NCBI GenBank assembly: GCA_016165875.1
Contig: JABBOT010000004.1
Coordinates: 6,269,351 to 6,333,350, forward strand
DNA from: Acanthopleura granulata
Lineage: Eukaryota > Mollusca > Polyplacophora > Chitonida > Chitonidae
Length of the DNA: 64,000 bases
Direction of reading: 5' to 3'
Shown here in pieces: positions 15,701-23,054 of this stretch. How positions within the stretch are numbered: the first letter of the stretch is position 1; the number at the start of each line of letters is the position of its first letter. The notes beneath the pieces are model-generated. The model had not been told where the DNA came from and did no database searches. It saw only the letters and a program-made list of their open reading frames with translations. The translations under genes were made by a program, and so were the position numbers.

Positions 15701-17817
15701 GAACTGGAAGAGCTCTCCCATGAGCTGGCCAATAAGGGGCCACATCAGTCAGAAATAGAACTCAGGTACATTTCTTAGCTGGTGAATAATAAGCATACTA
15801 GAGGCAAATATAGGTCATAAAATATTACCCTTGGTGCTGAAATTGGTGCATTTGTCCTGTTGGAAATTATCCAGTCTTCCAAAAAGCCTTCAAAACACCT
15901 TGCTTTTGAATATAATTCTCAGAAACAAGCAAAATGAGTAATTTAGCCATGGTCAAACACAGTAATCCTTTTGAAGGGATACTTCTACATGAAACTGACA
16001 TCAATCATTTGACTAGGAAATAGTAACTCCTTATTAACATGTAAGAGACAGAGAGACTAGGTTTTGGCATATGGTAATTCGAACTATGTGTATGTAATGC
16101 GATGAACAATAATAAAGGTAATACTCCATTGAAATACCACACAATACCACTGATGGTCATAGGTCATGAATTTAACAAACTTATCCAATTTGTTATTTTC
16201 TCACAAGGGCAAGGTGTACATTATTGGACAATAGTGCTGTATTTAATATCATTATGACACAAGACTCAAGCTGTTCCGCTGGCTTCCTCCCCGGCTGTAC
16301 GTGGGAAGGTCTGCCAGCAACCTGCGGATTGTCAACGGGTTTCCCCCTGCGCTCTGCCCACCATAATGCTGGCCGCTGTCGTATAAGTGAAATATTCTTG
16401 AGTACGGCGTAAAACACAAACCAAATAAATAAATAAAATCAAGCTCTTCGTGAAATTTGGTTGGAGAAGAATGCTGTTTTTTGTAGTTTGCAATGCTCTT
16501 AACATAGTCACAAGAAATAATTTGTTGCGGTTGAATGTCAAAAATATTTTACCTAACATGTTTGTTGGTTAGTGTTAGGTGATCTACATGTGGTTTTGAA
16601 ATAGACTTCTCAGAAATGCATGCAGCATATTTACAGTTGGTATTTGGAACCCTGATAGACAAGCAGCTACTGTAATTCTTCAACCTTTACATATGTTGCA
16701 TATGTATATGCAGTTTGTTTATTCAAAGATATTCTGGGGGCACTATTCTGATAAAGTTATATTTTTGTGAAGTCCAGAAAGATATCAGTCCAACCAATGT
16801 ATTTTTGTCTCTAAAGTCAACTTAATAAGGTGCATGAGTAACTCTGAAAGTTACCCTTCCTTATGTGAAATTGTTTGGGAATTAGGATTTACATATTTGA
16901 TTAACACATGTTTAAGTAGGATTATACAGTGATTGAGGGTAACCTTCCACATTGACTGTAGTAATACCACTGTTTTTTGTGAAGATATCTGCTACACCTG
17001 ATGTTGGAGGCAGGATGTTTAGAGTGGGCACTGATCATCGCAGTGGTTCTAAGGGACATCATGGCTGTGGATCGGACTGTGAACACTGCCAGCCTAACAG
17101 AGACACCCATAGAGATTGTAGGCAGAATGAGGGAGGGGCTCTCCTACATCGAGCTTTGGGCAGATACAGAATGGTAGGTTGGATGATTTGCTGATCGTTG
17201 AATTTCTTATAGTCTCCATGACTTCTTCAGTGGTCAGATTGCTTGTGCTTAATCAGAAAAGAAACTTACGAAACTGTCACTCAAGAACTCAGAATCACAT
17301 ATTTCATAAACAGGATGCAGATTGGCCAGCCAGATTCACAAGAAAAGTGATGGGCCACAAGCTGTATGAAAACTGCAAAGTTACTTCCCTTCGTTTGTGA
17401 TAAACGCTTGTCTTTTTGTCCTGTGACAATCAAGATATACATGCAAAGTTACTTCCCTTGGAGCGTGACTTATTTCATTCCTGAGGTAATTTCTGCTATT
17501 TTTTGTGTGGGATCCATATTTATGATGATTTCAAGTAAATGAAATAGTTAGATAGAAAACTTTCTGTTTTCAGCATTGGGTACAGGCCTTTCCTGAACAA
17601 GTTACGTGCACAAATAGAAACATTAAACAAGATTGTAGAGCAGGCGCCATCTCGCTCACATCTGGCCAGTACATCTTCCACAGAAAGTGGCGGCGGTGTG
17701 GCCGAAATCACGATACCTCCATCTCCAGAGCTAGACCAATCAGCAGAAGAAGAATCCCTAAAGACAGATAATGAACAGGAGGAGGAACAACCATCAGAAA
17801 ACTGCACAATCTCCTAG
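672..17817 (+). CDS. RIC1: RIC1 homolog (RAB6A-GEF complex partner 1), 29 exons, 5' partial
   Basis: Encodes the large subunit of the RIC1-RGP1 complex, known in yeast and human as the guanine-nucleotide exchange factor for Rab6/Ypt6 acting in retrograde transport to the Golgi. Joined exons: 672-776, 1033-1175, 1601-1734, 2188-2279, 2664-2752, 3124-3286, 3589-3637, 4146-4277, 4701-4904, 5342-5452, 5796-5885, 6428-6593, 6743-6850, 7203-7333, 7973-8101, 8685-8781, 9013-9137, 9503-9549, 9899-10023, 10527-10669, 11106-11192, 11668-11752, 11975-12212, 12861-13028, 13790-13911, 14929-15114, 15597-15765, 16985-17173, 17574-17817. Every junction is GT-AG and every phase joins, giving 1,289 residues and a TAG stop. 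Near-identical blocks to remembered human RIC1 include [59 protein letters not shown] and SYLIILQN. The N-terminal part of the WD40 propeller (about 135-140 residues by human length) lies before the window. No frameshift or in-frame stop was seen, so the gene looks intact. Confidence 0.95.
1033..1175 (+). CDS. RIC1: RIC1 window exon 2 (WD40 region)
   Basis: Reads [20 protein letters not shown] then IKWDGN, matching human [21 protein letters not shown]. I chose donor GTGAGT at 1176 over GTAGTG at 1173 because only the former leaves the phase (one base) that the next exon needs. Confidence 0.9.
1380..1441 (-). repeat. SINE 3'-tail fragment, minus orientation
   Basis: Contains ACTCAAGAATATTTCACTTA, the reverse complement of the tail block seen in the copies at 7,387 and 16,262, preceded by a GAATGAATGAATG remnant of the tail repeat. 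Lies in a RIC1 intron. Confidence 0.65.
1601..1734 (+). CDS. RIC1: RIC1 window exon 3 (WD40 region)
   Basis: Starts with two bases finishing a Met codon, then [20 protein letters not shown] and [15 protein letters not shown]. Matches human [25 protein letters not shown]. Acceptor GATTACAG, donor GTAAGT; ends in phase 0. Confidence 0.93.
2188..2279 (+). CDS. RIC1: RIC1 window exon 4 (WD40 region)
   Basis: Reads [20 protein letters not shown] then QYRLIAFGC. The CVAVNxxYRLxAFGC block is strongly conserved in RIC1 proteins. Acceptor TCGCCAG, donor GTATGT; ends with two bases of a Ser codon. Confidence 0.94.
2475..2566 (+). repeat. SINE head and central-domain fragment
   Basis: Contains CCAGCTCATGCTGGCTTCCT, shared word for word with the copies at 7,387 (+) and 55,508 (-), preceded by a degenerate B-box (GAGGTTAAGTCC). 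The 3' tail is missing. Lies in the intron after RIC1 exon 4. Confidence 0.7.
2664..2752 (+). CDS. RIC1: RIC1 window exon 5 (WD40 region)
   Basis: Completes the Ser codon and reads [20 protein letters not shown] then LTVSSKDYP, matching human [31 protein letters not shown]. Acceptor TTTCAG, donor GTAAGT. Confidence 0.94.
3124..3286 (+). CDS. RIC1: RIC1 window exon 6 (WD40 region)
   Basis: Reads [20 protein letters not shown], then a [18 protein letters not shown] block nearly identical to human GGLSLWSVFGAQLICTLG. Acceptor TTGCAG, donor GTAAGT. The coding frame continues without a stop across the whole exon. Confidence 0.96.
3589..3637 (+). CDS. RIC1: RIC1 window exon 7 (short linker exon)
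   Basis: A 49-base exon reading [17 protein letters not shown]. It is poorly conserved but in the right place and phase: it ends in SM just before the WGAEGYHLW block, as human KINSM does. Acceptor TTTTTAG, donor GTAAGA. Confidence 0.85.
4146..4277 (+). CDS. RIC1: RIC1 window exon 8 (WD40 region)
   Basis: Reads [20 protein letters not shown] and ends [11 protein letters not shown]. Human has [10 protein letters not shown] and IKSVLTVNPCM at the same positions. 44 whole codons, phase 0 at both ends, donor GTAAGT. Confidence 0.96.
4701..4904 (+). CDS. RIC1: RIC1 window exon 9 (WD40 region)
   Basis: Reads [20 protein letters not shown], a Gly/Ser-rich loop, then [24 protein letters not shown], matching human [24 protein letters not shown]. 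68 codons, phase 0. The insert between the two conserved blocks is shorter than in human. Donor GTAAAT is a weak consensus. Confidence 0.95.
5342..5452 (+). CDS. RIC1: RIC1 window exon 10 (WD40 region)
   Basis: Reads [20 protein letters not shown] then [17 protein letters not shown], matching human [21 protein letters not shown]. The donor GTGGGA lacks A at +3, but the phase and the conserved end support it. Confidence 0.95.
5796..5885 (+). CDS. RIC1: RIC1 window exon 11 (WD40 region)
   Basis: Reads [20 protein letters not shown] then [10 protein letters not shown], matching human [27 protein letters not shown]. Acceptor CAACAG, donor GTGGGT, 30 codons. Confidence 0.96.
6428..6593 (+). CDS. 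RIC1: RIC1 window exon 12 (end of propeller)
   Basis: Reads [20 protein letters not shown], a [20 protein letters not shown] segment and FFSLERK, matching human RVYLRTSNLDNAF and MVIVFRADCSICLYSIERK. The Met is internal, not a start. Donor GTGAGT. Confidence 0.95.
6743..6850 (+). CDS. RIC1: RIC1 window exon 13
   Basis: Reads [20 protein letters not shown] then [16 protein letters not shown], matching human [29 protein letters not shown]. Acceptor TCTGTAG, donor GTAATC; ends with one base of a Gly codon. Confidence 0.94.
7203..7333 (+). CDS. RIC1: RIC1 window exon 14
   Basis: Reads [20 protein letters not shown] then [20 protein letters not shown]. The ESIMLNxAGxLIxxQxDRSGPQI core is shared with human. 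The intron that follows carries a near-complete SINE in sense orientation. Confidence 0.95.
7387..7621 (+). mobile_element. Near-complete tRNA-derived SINE
   Basis: About 235 bases: a decayed tRNA-like head with B-box-like GAATTCAGGTCC, a central block CTCATGCTGGCTTCCTCTCC, a segment GTTTCCTCCCACCATAATGC, then a tail block ATTCTTGAGTATGGCGTAAA and a terminal AAATAAATAAATAAAT run. It lies in the RIC1 intron after exon 14 in sense orientation. It resembles SINEs known from molluscs, but I cannot name the family with certainty. Confidence 0.85.
7973..8101 (+). CDS. RIC1: RIC1 window exon 15 (start of RIC1 domain)
   Basis: Reads [20 protein letters not shown] then [15 protein letters not shown], matching human [21 protein letters not shown] and [15 protein letters not shown]. 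Acceptor ATTTCAG, donor GTACAG (weak at +4). Confidence 0.96.
8685..8781 (+). CDS. RIC1: RIC1 window exon 16 (RIC1 domain)
   Basis: Reads [20 protein letters not shown] then [12 protein letters not shown], matching human [32 protein letters not shown]. Acceptor TTTTTAG, donor GTATGT. Confidence 0.96.
9013..9137 (+). CDS. RIC1: RIC1 window exon 17 (RIC1 domain)
   Basis: Reads [20 protein letters not shown], a variable loop, then LPYYSVERT, matching human [20 protein letters not shown] and FPFCVVERT. Acceptor CTCCAAG, donor GTAAGT. Confidence 0.95.
9503..9549 (+). CDS. RIC1: RIC1 window exon 18 (47-base microexon, RIC1 domain)
   Basis: Reads [15 protein letters not shown], matching human [15 protein letters not shown]. 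Only 47 bases, but essentially identical in protein and flanked by TTTTCAG and GTAAGT. Confidence 0.95.
9899..10023 (+). CDS. RIC1: RIC1 window exon 19 (RIC1 domain)
   Basis: Reads [20 protein letters not shown] then [16 protein letters not shown], one of the most conserved stretches of the family. Acceptor CTCTCAG lies just after a short TG/CG dinucleotide run at about 9,849-9,868. Confidence 0.97.
10527..10669 (+). CDS. RIC1: RIC1 window exon 20 (RIC1 domain)
   Basis: Reads [20 protein letters not shown] then [17 protein letters not shown] and GNPKDLFE, near-identical to human. The donor is GTAAAG; the open frame runs on into the intron but loses homology at 10,670. Confidence 0.97.
11106..11192 (+). 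CDS. RIC1: RIC1 window exon 21 (RIC1 domain)
   Basis: Reads [20 protein letters not shown] then LEKPLVSRQ, matching human [29 protein letters not shown]. 29 codons, acceptor GTTAG, donor GTCAGT. Confidence 0.96.
11668..11752 (+). CDS. RIC1: RIC1 window exon 22 (end of RIC1 domain)
   Basis: Reads [20 protein letters not shown] then MIRFLKAI, matching human [28 protein letters not shown]. Acceptor TTTTCAG, donor GTCAGT. Confidence 0.96.
11975..12212 (+). CDS. RIC1: RIC1 window exon 23 (disordered Ser/Pro linker)
   Basis: Starts [20 protein letters not shown] and is rich in Pro, Ser and Thr with several S/T-P dipeptides. It then carries basic [18 protein letters not shown]. It replaces the human SGESETPPSTPT linker, which is also variable. 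The donor GTTAGA is non-consensus at +3, yet the split Arg codon (AG plus A) joins exon 24 exactly. Confidence 0.88.
12452..12560 (+). repeat. Second tRNA-derived SINE family, head fragment
   Basis: Contains a good B-box, GGTTCAATCCCAGCC, followed by GGGAACTTTTGGATTCCCC. The same order (B-box, GGGATTTT..GATT, TCTCxGTGTTC) recurs at 43,925 and, without the head, at 57,490, which shows a dispersed family distinct from the 7,387 element. Lies in a RIC1 intron. Confidence 0.55.
12861..13028 (+). CDS. RIC1: RIC1 window exon 24
   Basis: Reads [20 protein letters not shown] then [20 protein letters not shown] and LVAWLRKER, matching human [32 protein letters not shown] and ISWLCKER. Acceptor TTCCAG, donor GTAGGT. 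Confidence 0.95.
13790..13911 (+). CDS. RIC1: RIC1 window exon 25
   Basis: Reads [20 protein letters not shown] then FQWPYPIPS, matching human [30 protein letters not shown]. Acceptor TTTCCAG, donor GTAAAT. Confidence 0.94.
14929..15114 (+). CDS. RIC1: RIC1 window exon 26 (disordered linker)
   Basis: Reads [20 protein letters not shown], then a Pro-rich part ending [14 protein letters not shown]. There is little sequence conservation to human here; it is placed by the frame, phase (two bases in, one out) and splice signals TTTTAG and GTGAGT. Confidence 0.85.
15597..15765 (+). CDS. RIC1: RIC1 window exon 27
   Basis: Reads [20 protein letters not shown], then [20 protein letters not shown] and EIELR, matching human LTQSELEHISMELASKGPHKSQVQLR. 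Acceptor TTGTAG, donor GTACAT; ends with AG of an Arg codon. Confidence 0.94.
16262..16437 (+). mobile_element. 5'-truncated SINE copy
   Basis: Same family as 7,387: shares GCTGGCTTCCTC, CACCATAATGCTGGCCGC, ATATTCTTGAGTACGGCGTA and the AAATAAATAAATAAAA tail. It lacks the tRNA head and has a short deletion before CACCATAATG. Lies in the intron before RIC1 exon 28. Confidence 0.85.
16985..17173 (+). CDS. RIC1: RIC1 window exon 28
   Basis: Reads [20 protein letters not shown] then [12 protein letters not shown] and ELWADTE, matching human YLLHIFMEAGCLDWCIVIGLILRES and DRWASTDC. The longest open reading frame at this place is in another frame and is not the gene. The acceptor GTGAAG is purine-rich just before the AG, though a T-run precedes it. 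Confidence 0.93.
17574..17817 (+). CDS. RIC1: RIC1 window exon 29, C-terminus and stop
   Basis: Reads [20 protein letters not shown], matching human CPGYKPFLNIIKPQLQKLSEI. A Ser/Thr- and Glu-rich acidic tail follows, ending QPSENCTIS before TAG. Human RIC1 also ends in an acidic tail, with CSVS; the similar C-S endings may be chance. Confidence 0.95.
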
Positions 17818-20800
17818 CAGAGATGTTCCCATGTTGTTTTAATATGTAACAGTGAAATCTATGCTGGAGAATAGATCTTTAATTTGTATGACACTTTTTG
17901 ACGGAAATGGGATCAAACATAGTGTGATATTAGCGGCCATTGTCGCCAGTTTTCTTGTGACCTTTTTTCCAGAAGTGTCTGTGTGATTTTGTGTTTTATT
18001 ATCTGTCTCAATATGATTCTCTCTTATCACAAAGCTGGGTCTCTAAGGTGCTAATTAGGTCTGTTTCAGTGTCATTTTGGGAGGATGGGAATAGTACAGG
18101 AAAATGTTGATCAACATAAATGGTGCTGCCAGTATTCCAAAGAGTAACTATTATGATATACATTTCAGTTGTTTTTTCTCAGTATACCAGTAATGCCCTG
18201 TGGAATTTGAAGCAGCTGAGCTCAAATGTTGATAGCATGAGATTCGCTGTGGCTAAATGCCTTTCATGAAAGTTTTCTCAAGACTGTCAAATGCAACATT
18301 GTCTTTCACAGGGAGAGGAAATATGTAAATTCCCTCACTTTTATTTTACACAGGACTTTGGTGACAAGCAATCAGTGAGACTCGTGAGGCCATTTGCACT
18401 GTATAACATTTGCATATGGGAAAGTTCATCATTTACTTGCCAAAGATCATTTGATTTGCACCAAGCATTCTGGTTTCCTCCACGAATCATAAAAGTGAAC
18501 AATTCTTGAGTAATGAAATCAAATGCAACACAACGCAAATGGTCAACTGAAATGGTTCGCATGCATGATTTGTCAACTGGATTACTGTTTGTTTAATCTG
18601 AATAGATACCAGCATATCAGTTTCATTTTTATGTGGAATACATGTATCTATGATAACAACAGAAAGACTACAGAATTGATCTGATGTTCCAAAAAAAATG
18701 TCAATTTTCAATTGCATTAATAACACGACTCGTTCAGATGAACTGTTGCTCTGGGACTACTATAGACAATCTTATCAACATGTAAATGTTTATAGATCAG
18801 CTGATGGTACGAAAACCTAGTCTTATTAGTATAAATTATTGTGCATTGAAAATATTTGTACATAAGCAGAAAAGGTGTGTTTGTGTTTTGCCTGTGCAAT
18901 ATTGAAAATGAAAAACCAGTCACAGCCAGTCTTGTACAATATGTATGAGGACTTGTTGACTTACTTCGCAATGAATTTAATGCTACATATGTTTACGTAT
19001 AGAATCAGTTTTTCAAGCTAGACAGCATACGAGAAGTATTATTTCTAGTTTACTGTGACAGGTGAGAAATACAGCACTTTCCTGTCAGACGAACTCCAAA
19101 TAAGCACTTGTGACAGACTTGCCATCAAGCGCCGTATTATACAAGGAGTTAAACAAGGTTTAAATGTCTACTTTCACTTCAGCACAACCATTCTCATTTG
19201 CACTTACTGATACCTTTTGTGTAGGAGTCTCAAAGCAAAACGATTTATTTTTGTCTCTATGACATGGTGAAGATTCTCAGTTCTGCTCATTGCTGCTCAT
19301 TGATCTATCATGGAAGGTCAGTGATGCAGGAGTGTTGTTCTCCAAGTCACCAGTACTACAGAACCACAGTTTCTCAGTGGAAATCAATGTTGATTGGTTA
19401 CAATCCTGACTTTCAGTGCCACATCACATTCTTCATTACTGTGCAATGAAGATTCCCAGTGTTCCATAATGAGGATTATGCGTTAAATGGAGACTTTGTC
19501 AGTGTTAGGTTGTTATGGCAACTTTTTTAATGATTTTTTGACAGCATATGTAAAAGAAGTAAATAAACTAAAATATAACACATGCACAAGGTTAATCTTC
19601 ACTAGTATTTACTTGGTTTGATATCTGAAATTCAAATAATCTGAATCTGAATGGATCTTTAAAAAGTACACACAAAGTAGAAACTAAAATCAAATATAGT
19701 GGAGAAACATTCATTAACTCCAGGCTTTTGGCTAGTTTAGACTAGAAATGGACTACAAACAAGACCCCACCGTATAAACTTACATGTCATGGTTCACGTC
19801 AGTTGGCAGCTGACATGGGATTGTGAGCAAAACCTTTATACAGTGAAGGACAACAGACGTAAAAAATTAAAGTGATAATTAAAAAAAGTTAAAGCGATAA
19901 AGTTCCAGCATGTGCAAATTAGTCATTGATGACCAGGTTGAATAAGTCAAGTGGCGTATTTTTCAGTTTTCAGTCCTTTTCTTGTTAAGTTTGTAATAAA
20001 ATGACACAAAAATATTTTGTCAACCCACGGAAAACAGGCCATTATATACATAGGCCTAATTTACAATGTGGTGAGCAATGGTGCTTGTTACATATCTGTA
20101 AAGTGAATAGTAATATTCATTTATAGGAAACTATAGGAGCTAGAATGATGGAATCTGTACCAAATTGATTCCAGAGACATTTTAGTAACAACATAGATTG
20201 TCTCAAGGCATAAAGGTGATTTTGAAAAACTGAAGCGACATAGTGCGTAAAGGCCATCTTGAACCATGTCCATTAAAATTATTATACTTCATTGAAGATG
20301 TTAAGCTCATCTGATTATATTTGTGTTGTGAAAAAATGACATTCAAGAAATGTTCCACAGCTTGGAAATTTTCATTTCATGAAAAATAGTAGGTTTCTGT
20401 CGTAACTAGAACAAGTTTCAACTTAAGTACTCCATGCAAAAGTCTTGCCATGACAGATGAAAAATCTTGTTATACTTTTGTCTCTTGGAATCTTAAAAAA
20501 AGGGAATTTAGAGTTGAAAATGGATTCTATATGATAAAATGAAAAACAATTAGGACAAAGGAGTGTTCACTTGATTTAAAATTGACCCTGTGTTGGCCAG
20601 TGCAAGCCAGACTTGCAGATTTTAATGTACCATATTGACATTCTTTAGATATACACTTGTCTGCTGAAAAATTGCTGCTTAGTAGCAGATTCATGTGTAA
20701 AAAAATATATTGCTTCACCCTCTGGGTAAGGTATTAGCTAACATATTGCGATATTACTGTTGATACTCTTCACATTTATCAAATTACTTTCATATTTTTC

Positions 20801-21127
20801 ATTAAATGTTATTACCAAATTCTGATGTGGGAATGGGTATATATGATGAGTAGACTGTAAAAAGACTGGTGATAATTATATTTTATACAGCCATTGAAAG
20901 AGACATACTTTTGCCAGTTGTAAATATTAAGTGTAGATTTTATGACACAGTTGCTTTGGCAACACATTCAACTTGTACGTATTTTTTGTGCTCCGAAATT
21001 CTTCCTTATAGACAATGAAATATAGCCATCTTATAACAGCATATACATGTACATACACTTTCATGAGCATTTCTGTTCGGTACCTGTAAACAATTCTAAT
21101 TATGAATTCTCTGAGTTTACTCTCAGT

Positions 21128-21133
21128 AATAAA
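21128..21133 (+). terminator. Candidate poly(A) signal of RIC1
   Basis: AATAAA followed within 30 bases by a GT-rich stretch (GTGTCATGTTGAAGTTAAG). This is a plausible internal cleavage site giving a 3' UTR of about 3.3 kb. Confidence 0.4.
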
Positions 21134-21850
21134 GTGTCATGTTGAAGTTAAGTTGTATAGTTTTACATCTTTATTTAATACACAAAATGAACCCTTACAC
21201 ATATTCATGCATAACATTGATTGAAATAAAATGAAACTTTATGTCATAGATATTGAATCATGGGGAAGTTCTCCCATTAGCAGCTCAAAGAAATCCCTAC
21301 TCATTCTTCACAAATTGCTCTCATTTGAAAGTAAGCATTACATCTGTCAAGAAGTACTAGTCATATTTATGTGACAAGCACAATCCAGAGTTAAAAGATT
21401 TAAAATAGCCTCACATTGTTGTCATCACAATAAGATTCAGTGTCAACCTAGTGAAAAATTTAGAATTTAAACTTTACCAGAATGTAGCTAGAAAACATGA
21501 GATAAAACACGAGAAAGGTATTTCACTTTTTTTGACCTGTGCTGTTTATATTTGGAGATTGTAAGAAACGTATGTATAATAGCCCTGGGAATGAACTGAA
21601 TATCAGAATGTTGGTATGAAGTTCTTGTTTGTGAATTATTCAGGAGTCCTAATGATATTAGTTCCATTGTTTTTATGTGAAAGTGTGCCAGAGGGCAAAG
21701 TGTAAAGGCCAAACAGAGTTTTTTAATTGGTACTGCATATTTCTTCCAAGAGTTAAGAGTTCATACCAACGTATTAATGATGCTGTATAAACCTTAACTA
21801 GGATATATGTCAATGCTTCAATCCCTAACTGCACTTTCTCAATACCATCA

Positions 21851-21968
21851 GTGTGGGAAGGTCTGCCAGTACCCTGCAGATGGTTATGGGTTTTGTGGGT
21901 TACCAGAATATTAGCTACAGTTGTACATTTGAAATATTCTTAAGTACAGCGTAAAACACCGTAAGTAA
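21851..21968 (+). repeat. Diverged SINE copy in the RIC1 3' UTR
   Basis: Shares GTGGGAAGGTCTGCCAG and GAAATATTCTTAAGTACAGC GTAAAACACC with the 16,262 copy, but the middle is strongly decayed. If the distal poly(A) site is used it is part of the mature transcript. Confidence 0.7.
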
Positions 21969-23048
21969 ATCAGTGCCATCGAGGAAGAGCCTTTTCTCTT
22001 CTTTTCCTGCATGTAGGATGTGTGTCCCATGTAGGAATATATCTGGCAAAAGAGAAATTTTATCATGATCCATGGAAGCATTTTTATCTCCTGTTGTGCA
22101 TTAACATTAACTAAACTAGTACATTTAGTGGTTGGCTTTAATGAATTATGAATGTATTTTTTCAAAAGATTCTTAAAGCTAAGACAGTCTTATATCTAAA
22201 TACCAGTCCCACCCAAATACAAAATAAATTGGACTTCAGTACAACCTAAAATTGATGCCAGGATGAAGTGTTAACACTTCTGAACAATTGAGTTTAGTGA
22301 TATAGATCAACTGTTACACATTGCAGTCATGTTCTAATATTTAATACAGTTTTCCTCACTGTTATGCGTAGTGTTGAATTTGTACTTGTATGTCTTATGA
22401 GGGTGAATAGACATAATTTGCCATTGTATAAAATCATTTTCCAATTTTTTTACTAATCTGGTGTAATGTGCAAAATTTGTTGCAAGATTCTTTATAAGAA
22501 TGCTTACATGAAAAGTATTTTCAAAATCTTGTTATGAATCTGGGACAATATTTGTCAGTCATATATTTTCCTGTCCTTAACATGGTCACATGACATATGT
22601 TTTACAAGACTTTGCTAAACTTGAGACTACACATGAAATGTTGACTTGAAGATTTCTGTTTGTTTCATATTTCACTCTGTCCGAGGAGAATTGAACCTCA
22701 GTTACAGGCTGTATGAACTGACTGACTTACTGAAAAACAAAAACAGGAATTGTTTTAAAGTTGTAAGGGTCTGTACAGCATGCATCATTGTAATGCTCGT
22801 TTTCCCCCTCATGTCTGTGTTGCCAAAAAGGAAAAAAATGTGACACTCTTGCCAGTTTTTAACTGGTGTATTGTTCAAGAAATTGTACATAAATATTTAT
22901 ACATTTAAAAATCATACCATATAACATATTATGTATATGTAAATAAAATGCTACATCCCAGTGTATTTTAAAATATTAACATACGTGTACTTCAACGAAT
23001 GGTTTTAAATGATCAAAGTAGCCTGTGCATGCATGAAGTCATTTAACA

Positions 23049-23054
23049 AATAAA
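23049..23054 (+). terminator. Candidate distal poly(A) signal of RIC1
   Basis: AATAAA followed by a T/GT-rich region (GATTGTTGTTTTTATTGTAT and on), the typical downstream element. A second AATAAA lies about 100 bases upstream at 22,942. This is the best distal end for the RIC1 transcript. Confidence 0.4.

Larger units (their letters stand above)
777..17573 (+). other. RIC1 introns within the window
   Basis: 28 introns separate the 29 exons; the longest are near 13,912-14,928 and 15,766-16,984. SINE sequence is present in the introns after exon 2 (minus tail), exon 4, exon 14, exon 23 and exon 27. The last intron holds an 18-base direct repeat (17,374 and 17,442). Otherwise the introns show only AT-rich sequence with short T-runs, and no nested gene could be supported. 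Confidence 0.85.
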
